Shown here piece after piece: positions 52,363-60,592 of a DNA stretch of 64,000 nt. The DNA is from Aquimarina sp. Aq78 (lineage in GTDB: Bacteria > Bacteroidota > Bacteroidia > Flavobacteriales > Flavobacteriaceae), in NCBI RefSeq assembly GCF_900299525.1, contig NZ_OMKA01000031.1, positions 248,001 through 312,000 on the forward strand, read 5' to 3'. The stretch's first letter is position 1; every line of letters starts with the position of its first letter. Position numbers and translations under genes: made by a program. The notes under the pieces were generated by a model, which worked only from the letters and a program-made list of their open reading frames with translations, searched no databases and was not told the DNA's origin.

Positions 52363-55300
52363 TTACCACATCCTGAAGTTATTATATATATTGTTGTGTC
52401 TGATTAATGGAATGTTTTTGTTGAGTTTACTCTCAAAAGGATCTTCATTACTTTTTGCTGTACAAAATTGAATGATGTCTTTACAAAATTCCTGAACTGT
52501 AATTTTTTCCTTCAAATTAAGTATATCTAAAATCGCAAGCGTTATTATCCCATTTCCTTTAGTATTACTTTCATAATATTTATTAGTTCCTTCTGAAGCA
52601 GAAATAACCGTAGTACCATTGGTTAATTTCAGATCCTCAAAAACTTTTCTCATTAGATTAACAGCTTCTATCTCTTTTATAGTATTGGCTTCAAAAACTT
52701 CACCAGAATAACATGTATTTAATATGAGTAGCCTGTTTCTGGATCGTGTATTTCCAAGAAGATCATCAAAATCGGTATAAGTAATACCAGTGGTGGTAAT
52801 ATTGTCAATTTTTGAAGTACTTGTGCAAAAGAAATATTCACTTTTTGCTTGAATTGCATGACCAGAAACAAAAAATAAAATCACATCGTTTTCTTTAGCT
52901 TGTGACAAAAATTCAGAAATTTGTTTTAAATTATTTTGGGTTACCTGCTCATTGATTAAGCTTAATGATTTTATTGTGGTCTTATTAATTTGCTTAAAAG
53001 CTTCTGCTATTTTTTGAGCATCTTTTGAAGAGTTAGGAGTGTTTTTTAGATGCTGATATTCTGAAACTCCTAACGAAACGATATACAAATCTGAAGAGAT
53101 CGGTTGCCCCACATATTCTATATGTATTTCCTCCTGGTCAGAGGATGTTCCTTGTTCATTAATTACAGATATCAAGATTTTGTTTTTTTTATTAGATAAA
53201 ACCAATGGGACAGTTTTAGAAAATGATTTTTCTTTTAACTCATAATCCGGATTTCTGATCAAAACACCATTAACGCTAATTTGAAGATTTTTTAATTGAT
53301 ATTTACGATCCGTTGCCTTTACATCAATATGGATTACCTGGTTATCTGTTTTGTTGGGTAATAGAGACTTATTTGTAATGGTAAGCTCTGGTACATTATC
53401 GTATTGTAATTCTTCTTCTTTTTTGCCAATTCGTTGTAGCCTTTTTTTATAGGCTAACTCATAAAGCTCTTTGGTACTATAGATGCTATCGCTTATGGTC
53501 TCTTTTATAGATGCTATAACCAAATCGGGTCTATGGTATTTTAGATCGAATTGCTCAAAACCGTATATTTTGTTGTTTTTAAACAAGGATACCAATTCAT
53601 ATCCTTTTCCTTTAATTGAATAATAATTATTAGGAAGAATGGTAATACTGCTATGATTATCAATGTGGTAGTATTTGTTGTAGAGTTTATTTTTAAAAGT
53701 GCCGTTATAAAAAGCAAGACTCCCGTTTGCAGCTACAAGTAGTTTTTGATCGTCATTACGATCAAAATTGTTAATAGAACCTTTTGCAATTCTATGTTTT
53801 CTTGTTGTAAGATCTACTATAAAATTATTCTTTTTTCCGTATATGAATACCTTATTTTTGTTAATAAAATCGAACTTTCCATTATTCCGTATACCTTTTT
53901 GAGTAAAAGTAAATTGTTTTATAATTTTTTGGGTATTCAGGTTTATAATTTTGACTTCATTCAGATTATTATCATTATGCTTTAACGAAAAAATAGTATT
54001 TGTAGATGGGATTATTTTAGTAATTCCGTCAACTTCTTTTGGTAGCGCTTTTAAAGTATTATGATCGATATCATAGATGTAATTTATAAAAGTAGTATAG
54101 TGCTCCAGCTGATATGAAACTGGGAGATTAAAAGTACAAATTAGCATTTGACTTGTTTTTGGTACAAAATCAATTTTTTGTATCAAATATCCTGGAACAA
54201 TGATTTCTCGTATTGGAGTAAACGAGGAGTCCTTAATTTGATACAGTTTGATTTTAACACGTTGAGGATCTACCTTGCTTCCATCAAGTTTAATCATTTT
54301 ATTCAAAAAGTGTTTTAGCAAATTTGCCCCCATTTTATCATAATCAGGTGGCTTATTTGGGTTTTCTTCTAGAGAAGAGAACATGTTTTTTATATCTTTT
54401 GATACCACTAGAGCCAGATAATTTAAATCTTTATTTATGTAATAGGGATAAAAAGGAGATTCGGGTATTTGTATAGAATCTGTTACAGCAAGTGGTTTGG
54501 CACTCCATAATTTTAAAGAACCATTAGTTTTGGTAATACCTTTATTACCTGTTCGACTATATATAAAACTGAAGAGTTTTCTTTTATTGTTTTCTTTTTT
54601 TAAACCTATCGCTTTTTGATTTTTGAAATCAAAATGTTCTAAATACATTCCTTTTTTATAGATAATTGTAGAATCAGAGGTAAAAAAGGGAGATTCGACT
54701 TTGACTATATTCGATTGAAAAATTTCATCGGTATTGTATTCATAATTCCAAACGTGTATCACTTTTAATGAAGAAATACTATAATAAACCTCTTTCTTAT
54801 ATGGGTCAACTCTCATGATATTGATTCGGGATGTTTTCTTCATAAATGATAGATCAAAATCTTCTTTTTTGATAATATCATTGGTCTTTAGGCTATTGAT
54901 GAGTTGTCCTGTTTTTATATTCCAAACATGGATATTTCTTCTCTCATCCGAAGTAATCACTGTTTCTGAATCTGCAATAATAGCTTCATTAAATATGTAC
55001 TTATGACTTAGCAAGTTGATCGTTTTATCGCTTGTAGTAGAATATACCTCTAAATAAGACTTATCATTGGGGTTGATATTTCCTACTCGTTTTGATCTCG
55101 AAAGAGATTGCATATATTTACAGTTAACAAACAACCCTTTTTCAAGATTCCACCCAGGAGTAGCTATTTTATGTCCCATATTGGAGTATACCTGGTTGAT
55201 ACCCCAGGTATCGATTCCAAAATCTTTTGAAACAACTTTTTCTTCTAATTCAAATGAATTGAGGTTCCATTTTTGATACACAACCGGTTCATCATATTTG

Positions 55301-55920
55301 ATATCACTACCCGAATATATAAAGAAATGGGTATCATCATTCGAAAATTCAAAATCTAGGATACTCATAAAAAAGGAAGTATTTGGTTTCAAATGCTTTA
55401 AAACGGAAAAGTCCCCTTCATTACTTTGGTAAATTTCGATTCCATGTTCTTTATGAATCACCGCAAACTTATCTCCTTGTTTATTAAATCTTATTTTGGT
55501 AAAAGCATCTACCAAATTGTTAGATTTTGAATCTAATGATAAAAATGGTTTATGCTCCCTGATTCGATAGAATTCGATAATATGGTTTTTTTTAATTTTC
55601 GGATTACTTTTAAACAGTGCATATATGTTTCCTGAATAGTTAATTTCAAAATTGGTTATTTTTCTTACTGATTCATGTTCTTTTTTCAGTAGAATCCTTC
55701 TGGAGTTTGTATTCCATATTTCTACTTGATCATCAGACAGGAGAATTAGTTTCGATTTATCTCCGCTTAGTTTATAATTAATCCCAAGAGTTCTAGAGCT
55801 CTTAGATACTACAGTTGTTGGTTTCTGAGCCACTAGAATTTCTTCGTTTTGGGCATATACAGTAAATGATAAATGAAATGTAATTGAGAAAAATAAAAGT
55901 AGTATCGCTTTAAGTTTCAT
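52363..55920 (-). CDS. Exported WD40-like propeller protein with C-terminal caspase-like (C14) domain
   Basis: The 1185 residues begin with a Sec signal peptide (to VYAQ, residue 24). About 700 residues of WD40-like beta-propeller repeats follow (KSKLILLSDDQVEIWNTNS, DERRNIHVWNIKTGQLINS, NGSLKLWSAKPLAVTDS). A linking Ig-like segment (KNLQISVNGVLIRN) leads to a caspase fold at about 943-1170. The catalytic dyad is His1021 in FFVSGHAIQ and Cys1070 in LLILNTCYSGE. With an export signal and no T9SS tail or lipobox it should act in the periplasm or outside. Substrate unknown. It is the last gene of a three-gene minus-strand group. Confidence 0.9.
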   Translation of the reverse strand: MKLKAILLLFFSITFHLSFTVYAQNEEILVAQKPTTVVSKSSRTLGINYKLSGDKSKLILLSDDQVEIWNTNSRRILLKKEHESVRKITNFEINYSGNIYALFKSNPKIKKNHIIEFYRIREHKPFLSLDSKSNNLVDAFTKIRFNKQGDKFAVIHKEHGIEIYQSNEGDFSVLKHLKPNTSFFMSILDFEFSNDDTHFFIYSGSDIKYDEPVVYQKWNLNSFELEEKVVSKDFGIDTWGINQVYSNMGHKIATPGWNLEKGLFVNCKYMQSLSRSKRVGNINPNDKSYLEVYSTTSDKTINLLSHKYIFNEAIIADSETVITSDERRNIHVWNIKTGQLINSLKTNDIIKKEDFDLSFMKKTSRINIMRVDPYKKEVYYSISSLKVIHVWNYEYNTDEIFQSNIVKVESPFFTSDSTIIYKKGMYLEHFDFKNQKAIGLKKENNKRKLFSFIYSRTGNKGITKTNGSLKLWSAKPLAVTDSIQIPESPFYPYYINKDLNYLALVVSKDIKNMFSSLEENPNKPPDYDKMGANLLKHFLNKMIKLDGSKVDPQRVKIKLYQIKDSSFTPIREIIVPGYLIQKIDFVPKTSQMLICTFNLPVSYQLEHYTTFINYIYDIDHNTLKALPKEVDGITKIIPSTNTIFSLKHNDNNLNEVKIINLNTQKIIKQFTFTQKGIRNNGKFDFINKNKVFIYGKKNNFIVDLTTRKHRIAKGSINNFDRNDDQKLLVAANGSLAFYNGTFKNKLYNKYYHIDNHSSITILPNNYYSIKGKGYELVSLFKNNKIYGFEQFDLKYHRPDLVIASIKETISDSIYSTKELYELAYKKRLQRIGKKEEELQYDNVPELTITNKSLLPNKTDNQVIHIDVKATDRKYQLKNLQISVNGVLIRNPDYELKEKSFSKTVPLVLSNKKNKILISVINEQGTSSDQEEIHIEYVGQPISSDLYIVSLGVSEYQHLKNTPNSSKDAQKIAEAFKQINKTTIKSLSLINEQVTQNNLKQISEFLSQAKENDVILFFVSGHAIQAKSEYFFCTSTSKIDNITTTGITYTDFDDLLGNTRSRNRLLILNTCYSGEVFEANTIKEIEAVNLMRKVFEDLKLTNGTTVISASEGTNKYYESNTKGNGIITLAILDILNLKEKITVQEFCKDIIQFCTAKSNEDPFESKLNKNIPLIRHNNIYNNFRMW

Positions 55921-55987
55921 TGGTAACGTATTTAAGTTGATATTGTGATTGAATTACAATAAAAATAATGTTTCCAATACTAACTTT

Positions 55988-56003
55988 TTGCGGCAATCCG
56001 CAA
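55988..56003. promoter_or_regulatory. 16-bp dyad TTGCGG-N4-CCGCAA upstream of the caspase gene
   Basis: TTGCGGCAATCCGCAA lies 67 bp before the caspase start codon. A near copy, TTGCGCATTTCCGCAA, lies 76 bp before the CsgG-like gene at 60593. Size and symmetry suit a dimeric LuxR/NarL-type response regulator, and one is encoded at 59783. A simple hairpin terminator for the preceding gene is the alternative; there is no T-run. Confidence 0.5.
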
Positions 56004-56011
56004 CCCTAATA

Positions 56012-56725
56012 TTACATTTCAACCATAAACGGCTCTGATTGTATTATTTGCCCGTTGGTAAACTTAAAATTGATATGTAATAATACTTTAACTCTTTCAA
56101 AACTACCGTTCCAATGTTCTGAAGAAAATAACCTTAGATTTAATGCAAGTCCACCATCTTTAACCGCATGAGCCTGGTTTAATTGCAAAACTTGTTCCTG
56201 ACCAATTTTAGTAATATCAATAATGAGTTTTTCTCTTTCGTCTTTTTTATGATTAAAATAATCATGATCGGTACTTAAGGGAATTTTAGCATGGTATACA
56301 TATACCTCAACCTCATTGATATGATAGATAGTAGTAGTACTCTGAAGCTCAAAAGCAAACCTGATTTCTGGTGATGATTGTACATACTTACCATAACATG
56401 CTTTCAGGTTTTCTTTCCAAAAATTAGAAAAACCCTCATCCTTTTTATATTCTTTTTCTATTTTTTTTACCCTTAGATCACATGTTGCGGTATATAACTT
56501 TAGATCGTCATTAGGAGAAAATTCAAAACTTCGGATCATGTCGGGAAATATGGAGAACAAGCTATCTGAAGCTACATAGTTTGCAAAAAGATCTTTTGGA
56601 TATGTTTTTTCGATATAATAATCGGTGTGAAGCTCTGTGGCGAGAAGTTTGATTTGCTCTTTGTTTTGAGCTGATATATTTATGGAAATCAGGAGTATAC
56701 CAAGTGTGAGATATAAGTGCTTCAT
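56012..56725 (-). CDS. Secreted protein of unknown function in the caspase gene group
   Basis: The 237 residues start with a Sec signal peptide (to INISAQ, about residue 20). The mature protein is mixed alpha/beta with two cysteines (TATCDLRVKK and LKACYGKYV) and a C-terminal half rich in beta strands (VKVLLHINFKFTNGQIIQ). No family was recognised. It starts 10 bp after the membrane-protein gene and ends 91 bp before the caspase gene, so it probably works with both in the periplasm. Confidence 0.7.
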   Translation of the reverse strand: MKHLYLTLGILLISINISAQNKEQIKLLATELHTDYYIEKTYPKDLFANYVASDSLFSIFPDMIRSFEFSPNDDLKLYTATCDLRVKKIEKEYKKDEGFSNFWKENLKACYGKYVQSSPEIRFAFELQSTTTIYHINEVEVYVYHAKIPLSTDHDYFNHKKDEREKLIIDITKIGQEQVLQLNQAHAVKDGGLALNLRLFSSEHWNGSFERVKVLLHINFKFTNGQIIQSEPFMVEM

Positions 56726-56735
56726 ATTGTTTAAT

Positions 56736-57398
56736 TCAGATTTTTGATAAGATAACGGGAGCCATTGATTTCCAGAAAGGCAGTACTTCTATAATTTCTG
56801 CACCGGGATATTCCTTTCCATCTTGTTCTTCTAATGAATAATAGTACAACTCTGTCTTTCCTTTAGATAACCAGGTATTAAATTGATATTGATTTTTCTT
56901 GGTAAGTCTTCCTAATTCGGTTTGGTTATCCTTATTGATTACAAAAACAACAATTTCTTTATCTTGTTCAGAAGTGATGTGCACTCTTCCAAAAAAGGAA
57001 AAAATAAAGACAATTATTAATACGAATACTGTAGAAATTATTAGAGTTATTTTTTTAAATACTTTCTTTTTTGGTGTTTTAATCTCGTCTTTTACAGCAT
57101 CTATTTTTTCTAATGAATTTGTTGATTTGTCTATAAAATCAGAATAGTTTCTATAGCCTAAATACTGTATTAAATAATTAGTAGTGACCTCGGTGGGGTT
57201 TCCTCTTTCTTTTCCTTCTATAAATTTTTCATATACCCGCTTGATGGTTTTGGCATCAACGCTACCTTTTATATCAGGATTTTTATCTAGAGCCTCCGAA
57301 ATATGATTGCAAATCGCATTTTTTGTAGGATTGCTAAGTTCTTTTTTAGCTTTCTCAAAAACCAATAATGCTATTTTTTTGATAACCTTTTGACTCAT
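56736..57398 (-). CDS. Single-pass membrane protein with Bacteroidota-type N-terminal regulatory domain
   Basis: The 220 residues begin with a helical cytoplasmic domain (1-100). Its core is VDAKTIKRVYEKFIEG, then NPTEVTTNYLIQYLGYRNYSDFID. From memory this pattern (ISxxTLxRLF...YTLDxLAxYLGYxxWxDF) recurs at the N-terminus of many Bacteroidota signalling proteins and looks like a helix-turn-helix or adaptor fold. One membrane helix (about 118-138) and a ~80-residue extracytoplasmic part follow. It is first in the group, facing the kinase operon, and may sense or anchor the caspase system. Confidence 0.75.
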   Translation of the reverse strand: MSQKVIKKIALLVFEKAKKELSNPTKNAICNHISEALDKNPDIKGSVDAKTIKRVYEKFIEGKERGNPTEVTTNYLIQYLGYRNYSDFIDKSTNSLEKIDAVKDEIKTPKKKVFKKITLIISTVFVLIIVFIFSFFGRVHITSEQDKEIVVFVINKDNQTELGRLTKKNQYQFNTWLSKGKTELYYYSLEEQDGKEYPGAEIIEVLPFWKSMAPVILSKI

Positions 57399-57556
57399 AA
57401 AGTAAAATTACAAATTAATTAGACATCTCTTAAGTACTGTATTTATTGGTGTCCAAAAATTGTCCACAACAAGTCCAAGCTTTGACAATCCCAAAATATG
57501 ATCTCTGCATTTACTTTGTTCTCGTAGTTACAAGATAACGTAGTGTTATCAATCAT

Positions 57557-57579
57557 ATGAGAGGCCTCTCATTTTTTCT
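57557..57579 (+). terminator. Attenuator-like hairpin ahead of the small lipoprotein gene
   Basis: The perfect palindrome ATGAGAGGCCTCTCAT (57557-57572; stem 6, loop GGCC) is followed by TTTTTTC. It lies 21 bp before the ATG at 57601, which is unusual for a terminator unless it regulates read-through into the lipoprotein/kinase operon. Confidence 0.55.
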
Positions 57580-57600
57580 AACAATTAAATGTTTCAAAAG

Positions 57601-57765
57601 ATGAGAAATTCAATTAAATTTTTATTTGCAATGTTAATGGTATTAAACCTTGGGATTATTTCCTGTACAAAAGATAGTCTGGCTGATATTGAAGAATTAG
57701 AAAATATCAATGCTACAGAAGGTGATGACGAAGATGTAATAGAAGAACCGGATGATGAGGAATAA
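57601..57765 (+). CDS. Very small acidic lipoprotein (54 aa)
   Basis: The frame starts MRNSIKFLFAMLMVLNLGII and has a lipobox IISC (Cys22). The mature part is only 33 residues with about 15 Asp/Glu and almost no basic residues after the first few (EELENIN...EEPDDEE). It sits between two hairpins directly before the histidine-kinase gene. Tiny acidic lipoproteins before TPR-kinase genes are familiar to me from other Flavobacteriia. A role as ligand or stress sensor for the kinase is inference. Confidence 0.75.
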   Translation: MRNSIKFLFAMLMVLNLGIISCTKDSLADIEELENINATEGDDEDVIEEPDDEE

Positions 57766-57775
57766 AATCTGTGAA

Positions 57776-57810
57776 AAAGAAAGGTTGCATTTTATATGCA
57801 GCTTTTCTTT
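57776..57810 (+). terminator. Hairpin between the small lipoprotein and kinase genes
   Basis: AAGAAAGGTTGCAT (57777-57790) pairs with ATGCAGCTTTTCTTT (57796-57810), rich in A on the left and T on the right. It starts about 10 bases after the lipoprotein stop and would let the lipoprotein be made in excess over the kinase. Confidence 0.6.
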
Positions 57811-57838
57811 TATATCTTTAGTGATAAATCAAAGAAAA

Positions 57839-59773
57839 GTGAATTATAAGGCTTTTATCCTTTTCCTTACCCCCTTTTTATTTTCCTGTCATAATAAGTA
57901 CACCACAAGCCCTAATCTTGGCGATGTGTATTTAGACAGTATTGTTTATTATTATGATGTATCAAAAGATAAAGCACAAACGATAGGTAACAGACAACAG
58001 GCAATCGATAAAGCATATCGACAGTTAACAGCACAACAAAACGATACCTTATATGCTAAAGTGCTATATAGAAAAAGCGTACTTCACTATTCGCAAAGAC
58101 AATACGATAGTTTGATATATTATAATGATATGTTACTGGTGCAGGCAAAGAAAATCGATAATCTGTACTACATAGGGAAAGCTAATTACCTAAAAGCCTA
58201 TTATCTTGATGCCATACGATTTATTCCTGATAGTGCTTTTTATTATTATAATCAATCTAAGAACAATTTTAAGATGTTAAAAGATAGTCTTGAAATAGGG
58301 AAAAAGTTATTGAATATGGCATACATACAAAAAAATAATAGTGACTTTTTTGGTAGTAAAGAAACTGTTACAGAAGCTTTACAATTTTTAGCTGAAGGAA
58401 AAAATATCAAGTATATGGCTTCAGCATATAATTTGTTAGCAACTAATAGTCGAAAACTTTTAAATTTTGAGGATGCAATTCACTATTATAACAAATCTAT
58501 AGATATAGGACCTTCATCAGCAAATAAGATAAGTTATAAAAATAATTTAGGTACTGTATATATAGATACTCAAGAATATCAAAAGGCAATTGAGTTGTTT
58601 AAAGATATCTTAAAAGACTCTCTGATAATTAAGATACCAAAACAACGAGCCAGAGTTTCAGATAATCTAGCATATGCCAGATGGCGTAAAGATGCTGTAG
58701 ATGTAGAAGATGAGTTTAGAAAAGCTCTTGATATCAGGATCAAACATAATGATCAACCAGGTTTGGTTGCCAGCTATACCCATCTGGGAGAATATTTTTT
58801 GCAAAAGAATAGGAATAAAGCCATATCCTGGTTTCAAAAAGCAATCCAAATTTCTAAGAGGATCAAAAACCCAAAAGGAGAATTAGATGCACTTCGGTTT
58901 TTGATGAGAACCCAACCCAATGATGTTGTTATTAAAAACAGGTATATTACATTAAGCGATAGCCTTAAGAAACAGGAGTTACGGGTAAAAACGCAGTTTG
59001 CCAAGATACGTTATGATGATCAGGTAAAATCTGAAGAAATTAAAAAACTGAAAGTGATGATGGCGAAGCAACGACTAGAAGTTTCTATGCAGAGAACTCA
59101 AAAAATTATATATCTGTTAGCTGGAATCATATTATTACTTACCATTGCTTTTTTTAGATATTATCTGGTTCAGAAATACAGTAAAGAAAAAGAAATAGAA
59201 GTCTATGAAACCGAAAAAAGAATTTCTAAAAGGATTCATGACGAATTGGCTAATGATATCTCTCACTTAACCAGTTTTGTAGAGAAAACTGAAGACATTC
59301 CTATTGTTTCTACAAAAGAACTGTTGGGAAACAAGTTGCAGAATATATATCTGAGAGCAAGAGATATTTCGATAGAAACAGCAACCATAGATGTAGATGA
59401 TTTTGATGGAGAACTCATGAACCTGATACAACAATACAATACTGGTGATGTAAGCGTAATCACTAACGTATCAGAATTTGAATGGACTGCGATACCTGAT
59501 TATAAAAAAATAGCAGTATACAGAGTATTGCAGGAGCTTTTTATCAATGCCAAAAAACATAGCGATTGTAAAAGGATAACATTGATGGCAAAAGACAGCG
59601 AAAAGAAAAGAGTGATCAAGTATATAGATAATGGAAAAGGGTGCAATATTAACGCTATAAAAACTAATGGATTGGTAAATGCGGAAAATCGCATAGAAAA
59701 TATCAAAGGGAAGTTTACTTTTGAAACAAGCCCTAAACAAGGATTTAGAGCCACTATAGTATTTCAAAAATAG
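57839..59773 (+). CDS. TPR-domain sensor histidine kinase (HisKA_3/LytS-like), lipoprotein-type N-terminus
   Basis: A frame opens at 57752 inside the small lipoprotein gene and a hairpin, so the GTG at 57839 is chosen; it gives a leader with lipobox FLFSC (644 aa). TPR repeats fill about 20-400 (e.g. YDSLIYYNDMLLVQAKKIDNLYYIG). A membrane helix follows (about 425-445, IIYLLAGIILLLTIAFFRYY), then a dimerisation/phosphoacceptor segment with histidine in KRIHDELANDISHL, and a HATPase domain with VLQELFINAKKHSDCK and YIDNGKGCN. It signals to the response regulator 9 bp downstream. A lipid anchor plus a membrane helix would place the TPRs in the periplasm. Confidence 0.87.
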   Translation: MNYKAFILFLTPFLFSCHNKYTTSPNLGDVYLDSIVYYYDVSKDKAQTIGNRQQAIDKAYRQLTAQQNDTLYAKVLYRKSVLHYSQRQYDSLIYYNDMLLVQAKKIDNLYYIGKANYLKAYYLDAIRFIPDSAFYYYNQSKNNFKMLKDSLEIGKKLLNMAYIQKNNSDFFGSKETVTEALQFLAEGKNIKYMASAYNLLATNSRKLLNFEDAIHYYNKSIDIGPSSANKISYKNNLGTVYIDTQEYQKAIELFKDILKDSLIIKIPKQRARVSDNLAYARWRKDAVDVEDEFRKALDIRIKHNDQPGLVASYTHLGEYFLQKNRNKAISWFQKAIQISKRIKNPKGELDALRFLMRTQPNDVVIKNRYITLSDSLKKQELRVKTQFAKIRYDDQVKSEEIKKLKVMMAKQRLEVSMQRTQKIIYLLAGIILLLTIAFFRYYLVQKYSKEKEIEVYETEKRISKRIHDELANDISHLTSFVEKTEDIPIVSTKELLGNKLQNIYLRARDISIETATIDVDDFDGELMNLIQQYNTGDVSVITNVSEFEWTAIPDYKKIAVYRVLQELFINAKKHSDCKRITLMAKDSEKKRVIKYIDNGKGCNINAIKTNGLVNAENRIENIKGKFTFETSPKQGFRATIVFQK

Positions 59774-59782
59774 AGCGTAGTA

Positions 59783-60451
59783 ATGTTTAAAAAAATACTG
59801 ATCGCAGAAGACCAACAAAGTATAAGTAGAGGACTACAAAGTACCTTAACAGAACTTGATATCCCCCACATTGAAACTGCTGATTATTGCGATAATGCAT
59901 TACTTAAACTAAAATCTTCTTTACTTAAAAACGTTCCGTTTGATCTTTTAATTACAGATTTATCCTTTAGAGAAGATCATAAACTAAGAAAATTATATTC
60001 TGGCGAGGATCTTATCCGGGAAGTCAGAAAAATACAACCCAACCTCGATATTATTGTCTTTTCTATAGAAAACCGTGTAGGAGTGATTAAGAAACTAATT
60101 GATGAATATAGGATTAATGGGTACATCTCAAAAGGAAGACGAGAAGCAGAAGACATGGGCAAGGCTATAAAATCAATTTTACAAGGTACCTCGTATTACT
60201 CCGAGGATATTGTAGCATTACTTCGCAACTCGAGTAACATATCAGAGGTAAGCACATCTGATAAATTAATCCTTGGATTATTAGCCAAAGGCCTTAATCA
60301 AAAACAGATTTCTGAGCATTTTAAGGCAAACAACATCCCTTCTGGTAGTAAAAGAAGTATAGAGTATCGATTGCAGGATCTTAAAATACTCTTTGAAGCC
60401 GATACTCTTCCTCATCTTATTAGTATTGTAAAAGATATAGGGTTGATTTAA
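59783..60451 (+). CDS. Response regulator, NarL/LuxR type
   Basis: The 222-residue protein has a receiver domain (1-125) with acidic pocket IAEDQQ (9-10), phosphoacceptor Asp59 (DLLITDLSF), switch serine in FSIENR and lysine in GYISKG. The C-terminal helix-turn-helix (about 158-205, LILGLLAKGLNQKQISEHFKANNI) has LuxR-like placement. It is the partner of the TPR kinase and a candidate for binding the 16-bp dyads before the caspase and CsgG-like genes. Confidence 0.88.
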   Translation: MFKKILIAEDQQSISRGLQSTLTELDIPHIETADYCDNALLKLKSSLLKNVPFDLLITDLSFREDHKLRKLYSGEDLIREVRKIQPNLDIIVFSIENRVGVIKKLIDEYRINGYISKGRREAEDMGKAIKSILQGTSYYSEDIVALLRNSSNISEVSTSDKLILGLLAKGLNQKQISEHFKANNIPSGSKRSIEYRLQDLKILFEADTLPHLISIVKDIGLI

Positions 60452-60500
60452 TACCATTTCACATCAAAACTGGTATAATCTTTTTTTAAAAATATTCCTG

Positions 60501-60516
60501 TTGCGCATTTCCGCAA
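60501..60516. promoter_or_regulatory. 16-bp dyad TTGCGC-N4-CCGCAA upstream of the CsgG-like gene
   Basis: TTGCGCATTTCCGCAA shares TTGCG....TCCGCAA with the dyad before the caspase gene, at similar distance to the start codon (76 and 67 bp). The TATACATTTA stretch at 60536 could be the -7 region. Confidence 0.5.
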
Positions 60517-60592
60517 GCTATTCAAGTACAAGGGTTATACATTTATCTATAAATAACGTGTAACTAATAAGAGTACACAAAAATCACAAATC

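Noticed and set aside
52363..55920. Anti-phage defence caspase (gasdermin- or CRISPR-linked type)
   Set aside because: The protein has a signal peptide and beta-propeller, and no nucleic-acid sensor, pore protein or defence gene lies beside it.
57752..57838. Upstream ATG start for the TPR kinase
   Set aside because: It lies within the small lipoprotein gene and a hairpin and would put about 30 non-signal-like residues before a good lipoprotein leader.
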